NCBI GenBank assembly: GCA_044356865.1
Contig: JBIKVN010000224.1
Span: 1 to 5,248 of the forward strand
Source: JBEIUL01 sp044356865
GTDB lineage: Bacteria; Planctomycetota; Phycisphaerae; Phycisphaerales; SM1A02
Length of the DNA stretch: 5,248 nt
Direction of reading: 5' to 3'
In this document: in pieces, positions 1 to 5,248 of the stretch
How the letters are laid out: every line of letters begins with the position of its first letter
Position numbering within the stretch: position 1 is the first letter of the stretch
The notes under the pieces: generated by a model
What the model was told of the DNA's origin: nothing
The model's database searches: none
The model's input: only the letters and a program-made list of their open reading frames with translations
Made by a program: the position numbers and the translations under genes

Positions 1-690
1 CACCTCGCGCAGCTTCTGCGTCGCGACGCCGGTGTTGAGCAGCGTCGGCACGTAGTCGCCCGCGGCGTTCCGCTTCCAGACGCAGCCTTGGCGATAGCCG
101 ACATAATCGTCGTTCCAGCCGCCGACGAACGAGCCGTCGTCGCTGAGGTCGTTGCCCCGCGTCGGCTTGTAGAAGTACACGGTCGGAAGCAGCCGCATGG
201 TGTCGGTCGCGGCGTCCCACACGAAGCCCTTGGCGGCGCAGGCGCTGTCGTACACCAGCCCGCAGACGTGGTTCGCGTCGGGCGTCATGTTCCAGGCGCT
301 CGTCCGCGAGATGTCGCAGTGGTAGCCGAGGCTTCCGATCGTCGAGTCGTACTGGTCGAGCGTCCGGTCGTAGAAGGTCGCCTCCGCCTTCTGGATCTTC
401 TTGCCCTCGAGCGTCGCGCAGACGATGGTGTTCCCGTCGGCGGTGATGCCCGGCTGCCCGCCCACGCCGTTGCCGTAGCCGATCGAATCGGCGATCCGCA
501 CCACCCAGGTCTCACGGGTCCACCACCAGCTTCCGAGGCCGTCGTAGCCGACGACGATCCGCCCGTCGGCGCTCGGCTCGACCGCGTAGGAGTAGGGAAC
601 TGCCCCCAGCAGGAAGAGTTCACCGGCGCCGGCGAGGCTCGGGGACAGGAAGAGGGCGGACACGCCGAGCAGTCGTGCGGTGGTGTTCAT
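1..690 (-). CDS. Exported HAF-like repeat protein, C-terminus beyond window
   Basis: The minus-strand frame is open from ATG at 690 to the window edge, giving 230 codons with no stop. Residues 1-22 look like a signal peptide: Arg6, a hydrophobic stretch LLGVSALFL, then SPSLAGA with likely cleavage after Ala20 or Ala22. The mature part has four degenerate repeats of about 43-53 residues, each opening with a [S/T]-x-D-G-like turn and a short strand ending near V-V-G: PSADGRIVVGYD at 39, ITADGNTIVCA at 82, MTPDANHVCGLVYD at 135 and LSDDGSFVGGWND at 182. Each is followed by an aromatic strand (SWWWT, ATFYD, GFVWD, GCVWK). This is the pattern of the HAF family of probable extracellular repeats, which may form a beta-propeller-like fold; the function is unknown. 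An in-frame ATG at 702 would add four residues (MPLP). No Shine-Dalgarno precedes either start. The gene lies 109 bp downstream of the 620-aa exported protein on the same strand. The HAF assignment is from memory of the motif and was not searched. Confidence 0.8.
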   Translation of the reverse strand, partial: MNTTARLLGVSALFLSPSLAGAGELFLLGAVPYSYAVEPSADGRIVVGYDGLGSWWWTRETWVVRIADSIGYGNGVGGQPGITADGNTIVCATLEGKKIQKAEATFYDRTLDQYDSTIGSLGYHCDISRTSAWNMTPDANHVCGLVYDSACAAKGFVWDAATDTMRLLPTVYFYKPTRGNDLSDDGSFVGGWNDDYVGYRQGCVWKRNAAGDYVPTLLNTGVATQKLREV

Positions 691-736
691 CGGTAGGGGC
701 ATTGGTGCGGAAGGGGAAGGGAGGCGGGAAGGACAC

Positions 737-781
737 GCCGGCGCGGAGGCGCGAGGGGAACTCCCGCGCCCCCGCGCCGGC
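737..781 (-). terminator. GC-rich hairpin, probable terminator of the 620-aa exported protein gene
   Basis: A 10-bp perfect outer stem pairs 737-746 with 772-781. After one mismatch (747/771) comes an inner 6-bp stem pairing 748-753 with 765-770, then a bulged A754 and two more G-C pairs (755-756 with 763-764) around a six-base loop. The structure begins about 19 bases after the TGA at 802..800 in the direction of minus-strand transcription. No run of T follows; instead the transcript continues into a pyrimidine-rich stretch (about 736 down to 709). Position and stability fit an intrinsic-type terminator in a GC-rich genome, but without a U tract it could instead stabilise the mRNA end or separate expression of the two exported-protein genes. 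Confidence 0.55.
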
Positions 782-799
782 ATCAGGAGAAGCTCCGGT

Positions 800-2662
800 T
801 CAGGGGCACGGGCCCCACGCGCCGAGCAGGATCGCGAGGTCGGCGCCGTCGACGATCCCGTCGCCGTTCAGGTCGGGCGAGGAGGTCGCCCAGCCGGCGA
901 GCAGCGCGGCGAGGTCGCTTCCGTCCACGGTGCCGTCGCCGTTGATGTCGGCGGGGCACGACGAGTCCGACGGCTCGACCAGGATCTTCGCGATGGCGTA
1001 GGTCTGGGTCGCGCTGTCGCCGGCCCGCAGGACGAGCCAGCCGCCGCTGCTGAAGCCGGTTCCGCCGCCGTTGCCGTTGTTGCCGGTCGAGCCGATGAGC
1101 GTGAGCTGGTTGATCGGGTTGCCCGTGAAGAAGGTGTCGCCGGTCGGGGTGAACGGCGCCGTGTTCAGCGAAGACTGCTTCGCGAGCAGCCGCGTGCCGC
1201 CGGCCTCGTCCCACGCGAGGAGGGCCGAACCCGACTCCGAGCCGTCGTCCTTCGACATGCTCGCGAGGAAGACCACGCAGCCGTTGTCGCTCGCGCAGAT
1301 GCTCGTGCTGCCGTTCAGGCTGCCGATCGTCCAGCCCGGCAGGCCCGGCACCGGATCCGACTGCCGCACGATCGTGAGCAGCGTGCCGTCGGCCTTGCGG
1401 GCGCCGACAAAGGTCGACGGGGCGGGCGAGCTGATCCCGCTGCCGTCCGCGTTCATGAAGATGCCCTGTAAGGCGTACAACCCGCCGTTCGTGACGGTCT
1501 GCGAGCTCGAGTTGGGCGCCTGGAAGACCTTGCCGGCGAAGTTCGGGTCGCTCGAGTCGGTGATGCCCGGGATCGAATCGCCCTTGCGGAGCAGGATCGT
1601 GAAGACCCCGTCCCGCTCGGTCATGACCGCCCCGTTGTCGAGGCTCGTCGCCGTGCCGCCGAGCGTGGCGTTGAAGGTGATCGTGCCGTCGGCCGCCATG
1701 GGGTTCTGCCCGAAGGTCAGGCTCGAGGTGTTCGCGATGGTCAGCCCGTCGGTGCCCGGGATCGGGTCACCCTCGCGGGCGAAGACGCGGTAGCCGCCCG
1801 ACGCGAACGCCTTGGTGCAGTAGATCGCGTCGTTGGCGGTGGAGATGCCCTTGCCCACCAGCTTCCCCGAGAAGAGGTAGTTGGACCCGTTCAGGAACAG
1901 CCCGAAGGTGTCGGGCGTGATGGTGAGGGCCCCGTAGCCCGGGACGGCGTCGCCCTTGCGGACGATGAGCTGGTCGGGGCCGGCCTTGAGCATCACGATC
2001 GCCGAGTTGTTCGCGGTGACGGTGTCGCCGCCGGTGAGCGTGAACGCGGCGAGGCACTCGCCGGAATCGTTCAGCCGGATGCCCGCCGACGCGGTCATGT
2101 TGGCCGGGTACTGGGCGCCGGACGTGCCCGGGCAGATGTCGCGACCCTGCGCGAGCATCACGGGCGAGCCCGACGTCGGGAAGTACCACTGGGCGGTGTC
2201 GTTGGTGCCGGTGGTGATGCCCGGACCGGTGAAGTAGCCCGAGCCGAGGTACCCGCCGCCCATCGCCAGGATGTTGGCGGACGGGATCGAGTTGTTCGGG
2301 CTCGCGGTGCGCGAGATCACGGCGTCGGCGGGGGTGTTGCCGGGGACGCCCGAGTTGTTCCGCATCAGGACCGTCCACGGCGCGCCCGTCCCGGTCACCA
2401 CCACCACGTGGTTCGCGGTCGCGCCCGAGTTCGTGATCCCCGGACCGGCGATCTGGCTGCGGAAGGTGACCTTGCCGTTCGCGTCGATCGTCGGGTTGTT
2501 GAACTGGTTGGGCACCCAGACGGCACCGTCGATGCCGGTGATGTTGGCCGCAGAAAGGCCGTCGCCCACGGTCAGCACCTGCCACGCGCCGTCGGCGAGG
2601 CAGGCGGCGGTGATCGAGGCGGTCAGGAATGTTCCGACAAGGCAGGATGGGTGCGGGCGCAT
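800..2662 (-). CDS. Exported repeat protein with C-terminal dockerin-like module
   Basis: This is a complete 620-aa protein of unknown function. The frame stays open upstream to 2842, but ATG at 2662 is chosen because it directly begins a signal peptide (MRPHPSCLVGTFLTASITAA, then CLA with likely cleavage after Ala23) and follows a GA-rich leader (GAGAGAGATAGAG, ending about 2 bases before the ATG) that can act as ribosome-binding site. The upstream extension would cover the promoter region. The mature part carries repeats with an R-x-G-D-x-x-P-G core: RNNSGVPG (101-108), QGRDICPG (172-179), VRKGDAVPG (234-242), AREGDPIPG (295-303), LRKGDSIPG (358-366), VRQSDPVPG (432-440), and a decayed copy at AKQSSLNTAPFTP (494-506). 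The C-terminus has two Ca-loop motifs, D572-N574-D576-D580-D583 and D597-N599-D601-D605-D608, flanked by Cys569 and Cys619, which may form a disulfide. That duplicated module is typical of secreted planctomycete proteins. The repeats resemble what I recall as DUF7453, unverified. The likely location is the cell surface or outside the cell. ITAAC is not a good lipobox, so a lipoprotein is unlikely. Confidence 0.9.
   Translation of the reverse strand: MRPHPSCLVGTFLTASITAACLADGAWQVLTVGDGLSAANITGIDGAVWVPNQFNNPTIDANGKVTFRSQIAGPGITNSGATANHVVVVTGTGAPWTVLMRNNSGVPGNTPADAVISRTASPNNSIPSANILAMGGGYLGSGYFTGPGITTGTNDTAQWYFPTSGSPVMLAQGRDICPGTSGAQYPANMTASAGIRLNDSGECLAAFTLTGGDTVTANNSAIVMLKAGPDQLIVRKGDAVPGYGALTITPDTFGLFLNGSNYLFSGKLVGKGISTANDAIYCTKAFASGGYRVFAREGDPIPGTDGLTIANTSSLTFGQNPMAADGTITFNATLGGTATSLDNGAVMTERDGVFTILLRKGDSIPGITDSSDPNFAGKVFQAPNSSSQTVTNGGLYALQGIFMNADGSGISSPAPSTFVGARKADGTLLTIVRQSDPVPGLPGWTIGSLNGSTSICASDNGCVVFLASMSKDDGSESGSALLAWDEAGGTRLLAKQSSLNTAPFTPTGDTFFTGNPINQLTLIGSTGNNGNGGGTGFSSGGWLVLRAGDSATQTYAIAKILVEPSDSSCPADINGDGTVDGSDLAALLAGWATSSPDLNGDGIVDGADLAILLGAWGPCP
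1343..2365 (-). repeat. Protein-level tandem repeats, R-x-G-D-x-x-P-G core
   Basis: Within the 620-aa exported protein, the conserved Gly ending each core motif is at residues 108, 179, 242, 303, 366 and 440, a spacing of 71, 63, 61, 63 and 74. The motifs follow a hydrophobic strand (WTVLM, PVMLA, DQLIV, YRVFA, FTILL, LLTIV) and are followed by a turn and a 'G-x-T' strand in several copies. The repeats have diverged at DNA level and are visible only in translation. The regular spacing suggests a repeated beta-sheet unit such as a propeller blade, which is inference. Confidence 0.65.
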
Positions 2663-2688
2663 GGCTCTATCTCTCTCGCTCTCTGGAT

Positions 2689-2718
2689 GGGGTTGTGTGG
2701 GCAGGGGGAGTGTTCGGG
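2689..2718 (+). other. Canonical G-quadruplex motif in leader of the 620-aa exported protein gene
   Basis: On the plus strand the G runs are GGGG (2689-2692), GGG (2699-2701), GGGGG (2704-2708) and GGG (2716-2718), with loops of 6, 2 and 7 bases. This satisfies the usual four-run rule with loops up to 7. The motif lies between the proposed minus-strand promoter and the ATG at 2662, so it is on the template strand; the mRNA carries the C-rich complement. Whether it folds in the cell is unknown. Confidence 0.45.
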
Positions 2719-2741
2719 TGAGTGTCCGGACGGCGAAGTTG

Positions 2742-2770
2742 AATGTAGTGCCGGAAAAATGTCCCTGCAA
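2742..2770 (-). promoter_or_regulatory. Candidate sigma70-type promoter for the 620-aa exported protein gene
   Basis: Reading the minus strand, a -35-like TTGCAG (2770..2765) is separated by exactly 17 bases from a -10-like TACATT (2747..2742). Matches to TTGACA and TATAAT are 3/6 and 4/6. The predicted transcription start near 2735 gives a leader of about 73 bases to the ATG at 2662. The region is less GC-rich than the surrounding genes, as expected of a promoter. This is by-eye matching to a consensus that may not hold in planctomycetes. Confidence 0.35.
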
Positions 2771-2783
2771 ACTTCCCCCGGGA

Positions 2784-2800
2784 AAAGATGGAACATCTTT
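2784..2800. promoter_or_regulatory. Operator-like perfect dyad in the divergent intergenic region
   Basis: AAAGATGGAACATCTTT is a perfect inverted repeat with 7-base arms (AAAGATG and CATCTTT) and a 3-base centre. It lies 13 bases upstream of the proposed minus-strand -35 and 96 bases upstream of the rightward ATG at 2897. A second shorter dyad, TTCCC-CC-GGGAA (2773-2784), abuts it. AT-rich symmetric arms in a GC-rich background between divergent genes suggest a binding site for a dimeric regulator. The protein is unknown; the neighbouring putative helix-turn-helix protein is one candidate. Confidence 0.4.
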
Positions 2801-2886
2801 GCGAGGTGGAGTAGAACACACATCCCGATCCCGATTCACCAAGAGCGCTTCCGTCGTCCGATAAATTTCGCCTGCGCTTCAGCCTC

Positions 2887-2890
2887 AGGA
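2887..2890 (+). promoter_or_regulatory. Ribosome-binding site that sets the start of the 427-aa protein
   Basis: AGGA is followed by six bases (ctccgc) and then ATG at 2897. This spacing is near ideal and favours 2897 over the in-frame ATG at 2759, which would place 46 extra codons across the less GC-rich region holding the dyad. Confidence 0.55.
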
Positions 2891-2896
2891 CTCCGC

Positions 2897-4180
2897 ATGC
2901 GTTCGAGAAAGCCACGACTCTCTTCACCCGGACTGCTCGGATCAAGGCTTCGAGATTCGAAGGTTCTGTCGACTCGCGGAAGGCGGGGCGGCTCCGACGC
3001 CGAGCTCGGCCCCTTCCGATCCGATTGCGATGCGGCGATCGGGGCGTTGCGGCGGGCGCTGCTCGCGCTCGCCGAGGCGGTCGGTTGTGATCCGCTCCGG
3101 CCGCAGGAGGTCTCGCGGCGGCTTGGGCTCAACAAGAACCTCACCTGGAAGGTCGCCCGGATCCTCGCCGCCCCGGATTCCTTCGAGGCGATCTCGATGC
3201 TTCCCGGCGGCGAGGGGGTGGAGATCTACCTTCGGGCCTTCGCCTCGGCGGGAATCGACGGGCGTCTCGTCGCGCGGGCCCGCGAAGCCTTCCGGACCTT
3301 CGACGAGGTGGTCGAGCGTCACTTCGGCGACCGCGGCCAGCTCGAGCTCGTGCTCGACGGCCTCCGCTCCGACGGCAACCTCGAGAACTCCCGACGGCTC
3401 GCCTTCCGCGGCATGTCGGGGGTGTTCGGCGTGCAGGCCAAGATGCGGCTCACCGCGCAGATCATCGCGCCGTCGCCGGAAGCGGAGGACCGGGCCGACC
3501 TCGCCCTGGTCGTCGGGCTGGTGGGACTGCAGCGGCTCCGGCCGCTCGGGTCGCTGCCGGTCTTTCGCACGAGTGCCCAGGCCGGCGACGAGCGGCGGCG
3601 GACGCGGCCGCTCTTTCCGGGCGAGCGGGCCGACGACTTCATGGTCCGCGAGTTCTCGTCCTTCCCGCGGGCGACGGTGCATGCCTCGTCCGAGGCGGGT
3701 CGACACGTCTTCGAACTCTCGGAAGGGCCGCTCGGCCGCTTCGGGGCGTCGGACCTCTTTTTCGGCTCGGTGGCGCCGGCGGCGGTCATCACCCGCGGGC
3801 AATCGGACGACCGCCACGCCGAGTTCCTGACGGCCATCTCGATTCCCGCCGAAGGTTTCGCGAGCGACCTGTTCGTGCATCGCTCGATCGGCGGGATCGA
3901 CACGATCGAAGCGAGCGTGCATTCGACGCTCGCCCAGCCGCTTTCGGCCGATCCCACCCTTCGCGCGGTGTCGCGGCTTCCGATCGATGCGGGACCGATC
4001 CTCGTCGAGGATCTCGCGGACGGCTTCGGCCTGTCCGGGGCGCCGCGGTACGGGGAGATCATCGCCCGCGCGTTCGAGGCGCTGCGGCAGGACCCGCGCG
4101 ACTACCGGCTGGTCCGCGTGGCGCTGCCGTTCCCGCCGGTGCCGGCGGCGCTCCTCGTGCGCTGGGAACTGCCCGAGTGA
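2897..4180 (+). CDS. Unrecognised protein with possible N-terminal helix-turn-helix, next to katG
   Basis: This 427-aa protein is not one I recognise. The first 40 residues are basic and probably disordered (MRSRKPRLSS, TRGRRGG). Residues 43-62 form a likely helix (DCDAAIGALRRALLALAEAV). Residues 68-90, RPQEVSRRLGLNKNLTWKVARIL, read as a helix-turn-helix, with PQEVSRRLGL as first helix and NLTWKVARIL as recognition helix; the 'pick the domain by rule' phrasing resembles winged-helix regulators. Residues 104-155 are helical and charged (GVEIYLRAFASAGIDGRLVARAREAF). Residues 165-427 make a larger domain without known motifs, with SRRLAFRGMSGVFGVQAKMRL (166-186), a strand-rich middle, and a C-terminus VRVALPFPPVPAALLVRWELPE. 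There are only two Cys (44 and 64), no signal peptide and no membrane segment, so it is probably cytoplasmic. katG starts 71 bp downstream on the same strand. A DNA-binding regulator, perhaps of katG or of its own divergent promoter, is inference; the large C-terminal domain could instead be an enzyme or ligand-binding unit. Confidence 0.8.
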   Translation: MRSRKPRLSSPGLLGSRLRDSKVLSTRGRRGGSDAELGPFRSDCDAAIGALRRALLALAEAVGCDPLRPQEVSRRLGLNKNLTWKVARILAAPDSFEAISMLPGGEGVEIYLRAFASAGIDGRLVARAREAFRTFDEVVERHFGDRGQLELVLDGLRSDGNLENSRRLAFRGMSGVFGVQAKMRLTAQIIAPSPEAEDRADLALVVGLVGLQRLRPLGSLPVFRTSAQAGDERRRTRPLFPGERADDFMVREFSSFPRATVHASSEAGRHVFELSEGPLGRFGASDLFFGSVAPAAVITRGQSDDRHAEFLTAISIPAEGFASDLFVHRSIGGIDTIEASVHSTLAQPLSADPTLRAVSRLPIDAGPILVEDLADGFGLSGAPRYGEIIARAFEALRQDPRDYRLVRVALPFPPVPAALLVRWELPE

Positions 4181-4206
4181 CCCTCGACGCGTGTCGCGGC
4201 TACATT
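4177..4206 (+). promoter_or_regulatory. Candidate katG promoter overlapping the upstream stop codon
   Basis: A -35-like GTGACC (4177-4182), which contains the TGA of the preceding gene, is followed after 18 bases by a -10-like TACATT (4201-4206). Both score 4/6 against the sigma70 consensus. The -10 hexamer is the same as in the proposed minus-strand promoter at 2742, and both sit in CTACATT. A start near 4213 would give a 39-base leader. katG could also be co-transcribed from upstream. Confidence 0.3.
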
Positions 4207-4214
4207 TCCCGCCC

Positions 4215-4232
4215 CGCGGGAAGTCCCCCGCG
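4215..4232 (+). other. Short GC hairpin in the katG leader
   Basis: CGCGGG (4215-4220) and CCCGCG (4227-4232) form a perfect 6-bp stem around a six-base loop, ending six bases before the Shine-Dalgarno at 4239. It is too short and lacks a T tract, so it is a poor terminator for the upstream gene. If transcription starts near 4213, the hairpin would cap the 5' end of the katG mRNA and might affect stability or translation. In GC-rich DNA such stems also arise by chance. Confidence 0.3.
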
Positions 4233-4251
4233 ACGCTCGAGGAGCTTTCCC

Positions 4252-5248
4252 ATGACCACCGTCGCCAAGTGCCCGTTCGCGGCCGGCTTCCTCCGCAACC
4301 AGTCCGAAGGCACCGCCAACCGCGACTGGTGGCCCAACCGGCTCGACCTCTCGCCGCTTCGCCGCAACTCGGCCCGGAGCGACCCGATGGGCGCCGGTTT
4401 CGAGTACGCCCGCGAGTTCCGCTCGCTCGACCTCGAGGCCGTGCGCCGCGACCTTCGCGCCCTCATGACCGACTCCCAGCCCTGGTGGCCGGCCGATTAC
4501 GGCCACTACGGACCGTTCATGATCCGCATGGCCTGGCACGCCGCCGGCACCTATCGCGTGAGCGATGGCCGCGGCGGCGGCGGCACCGGCATGCAGCGGT
4601 TCGCCCCGCTCGACAGCTGGCCCGACAACGTCAACCTCGACAAGGCCCGGCGGCTGCTCTGGCCGATCAAGCGGAAGTACGGCCGGAAGATCTCCTGGGC
4701 CGACCTGTTGATCCTGGCCGGCAACGAGGCCCTCGAGTCGATGGGCTTCCGCACCTTCGGCTTCGGCGGCGGCCGCGCCGACGTGTGGGAGCCCGACGAG
4801 ACCTACTGGGGCGCCGAGCGGACCTGGCTGGCCGACGAGCGGTATCGGGGCGACCGGAACCTCGAGCACACGCTCGCCGCGGTGCAGATGGGTCTCATCT
4901 ACGTGAATCCCGAGGGCCCGAACGGGAACCCCGATCCGGTCGCCGCGGCCCGCGACATCCGCGAGACCTTCGCCCGCATGGCGATGAACGACGAGGAGAC
5001 CGTCGCCCTCATCGCCGGCGGCCACACCTTCGGCAAGTGCCACGGCGCCGGCGACGCGAAGCTGCTCGGTCCTGACCCCGAGGCGGCCCCGCTCGAGGAA
5101 ATGGGCCTCGGCTGGAAGAGCTCGTTCCGCACCGGCCGCGGCGGCGACACCATCACGAGCGGCCTCGAGGGCGCGTGGACCCCGTCGCCGACGACCTGGG
5201 ACCACGGCTACTTCGACACGCTCTTCGGCCACGAGTGGGAACTCACGA
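4252..5248 (+). CDS. katG: Catalase-peroxidase KatG, N-terminal 332 residues, 3' end beyond window
   Basis: KatG is a heme enzyme that breaks down hydrogen peroxide by catalase (two H2O2 to water and O2) and peroxidase activities, protecting the cytoplasm from oxidative stress. ATG at 4252 follows GAGGAG (4239-4244) with a 7-base gap, and the N-terminus begins with the typical KCPF, then GTANRDWWPNRLDL (20-33). The distal heme triad is Arg92, Trp95 and His96 in MIRMAWHAAGTYR. The covalent Met-Tyr-Trp adduct is complete as Trp95, Tyr217 (LIYVNPEGPNG) and Met243 (RMAMND). The proximal heme ligand is His258 in GGHTFGK. Asp125-Asn126 (SWPDN), Ser303 (DTITSGLEGAW) and Trp309 match Asp137-Asn138, Ser315 and Trp321 of the M. 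tuberculosis enzyme, all offset by exactly 12, so there are no insertions or deletions between them. The family is usually about 730 aa, so slightly under half is seen; the mobile Arg (Arg418 in M. tuberculosis) and the C-terminal domain are outside the window. No signal peptide is visible. Regulation is not evident apart from the leader hairpin and candidate promoter; no recognisable OxyR or Fur site was seen. Confidence 0.98.
   Translation, partial: MTTVAKCPFAAGFLRNQSEGTANRDWWPNRLDLSPLRRNSARSDPMGAGFEYAREFRSLDLEAVRRDLRALMTDSQPWWPADYGHYGPFMIRMAWHAAGTYRVSDGRGGGGTGMQRFAPLDSWPDNVNLDKARRLLWPIKRKYGRKISWADLLILAGNEALESMGFRTFGFGGGRADVWEPDETYWGAERTWLADERYRGDRNLEHTLAAVQMGLIYVNPEGPNGNPDPVAAARDIRETFARMAMNDEETVALIAGGHTFGKCHGAGDAKLLGPDPEAAPLEEMGLGWKSSFRTGRGGDTITSGLEGAWTPSPTTWDHGYFDTLFGHEWELT

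Noticed and set aside
88..696. Plus-strand open frame of 202 aa opposite the HAF-like gene
   Set aside because: Its composition is Val/Ala/Arg-rich without motifs, and the minus strand encodes a signal peptide and regular repeats over the same bases.
709..732. G-rich run (GGGG, GGG, GG, GGG, GG) resembling a G-quadruplex
   Set aside because: It has only three runs of three or more G within allowed loop length, so it fails the standard rule unless a 13-base loop to 696-699 is accepted.
2600..2602. Lipoprotein cleavage site at Cys21 of the 620-aa protein
   Set aside because: The preceding residues are Thr-Ala-Ala rather than the Leu/Val/Ile expected at -3, and a normal signal peptidase site CLA-D follows directly.
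2663..2842. N-terminal extension of the 620-aa exported protein to 2842
   Set aside because: The extra 60 residues show no signal peptide or domain, while ATG at 2662 immediately starts a good signal peptide behind a GA-rich leader.
2835..2866. Possible plus-strand promoter TTCACC ... GATAAA before the 427-aa gene
   Set aside because: The spacer is 19 bases or more and the -35 match is weak; I could not choose it over chance, although some promoter is expected in this region.
2408..2896. Upstream open extension of the 427-aa frame, including ATG at 2408 and 2759
   Set aside because: The extension from 2408 runs antisense through the 620-aa protein gene and its signal peptide. ATG at 2759 would place coding sequence over the dyad and promoter in a less GC-rich stretch. 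ATG at 2897 has AGGA six bases upstream.
2942..3922. Minus-strand open frame of 326 aa opposite the 427-aa protein
   Set aside because: It is Arg/Glu/Pro-rich without recognisable features, typical of an antisense frame in GC-rich DNA.
4102..5232. Long minus-strand open frame opposite katG (376 aa)
   Set aside because: It lies opposite clear KatG coding sequence, has low-complexity Ala/Gly/Val/Arg-rich composition and no motifs; it is a high-GC shadow.

Overview
This GC-rich window most likely comes from a planctomycete, probably of the Phycisphaerae or a close relative. The main clue is the secreted protein at 800..2662 (minus). It ends in a duplicated Ca-loop module (DINGDGTVDGSDL, then DLNGDGIVDGADL) and a final GPCP, a C-terminal signature that is very common in exported planctomycete proteins. 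The assignment is inference from protein style; no rRNA or other marker is present.

Left half (1..2662, minus strand): two exported repeat proteins lie head to tail. The upstream one (800..2662, complete, 620 aa) has a signal peptide, about six or seven degenerate repeats of 61-74 residues built around an R-x-G-D-x-x-P-G core, and the dockerin-like tail. The downstream one (1..690, C-terminus outside the window) has a signal peptide and four HAF-like repeats. A strong GC-rich hairpin at 737..781 lies between them and probably ends transcription of the first gene.

Centre (2663..2896): a divergent intergenic region, visibly less GC-rich than its surroundings. It holds a plausible minus-strand promoter (2742..2770), a perfect 7+3+7 dyad (2784..2800), a canonical G-quadruplex motif in the leader of the exported-protein gene (2689..2718), and an AGGA ribosome-binding site (2887..2890) that sets the start of the rightward gene.

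Right half (2897..5248, plus strand): an unrecognised 427-aa cytoplasmic protein with a possible helix-turn-helix near its N-terminus is followed after 71 bp by katG, the bifunctional catalase-peroxidase. katG is cut by the window edge after 332 codons. Every active-site residue that can be checked in KatG is present, and spacing matches the well-known enzymes. The 71-bp gap carries its own candidate promoter, a small hairpin and a good Shine-Dalgarno, so katG may be expressed alone or with the upstream gene.

I see no mobile element, CRISPR array, RNA gene or obvious defence or biosynthetic system. The least explained parts are the putative DNA-binding protein next to katG and the regulatory-looking divergent region.
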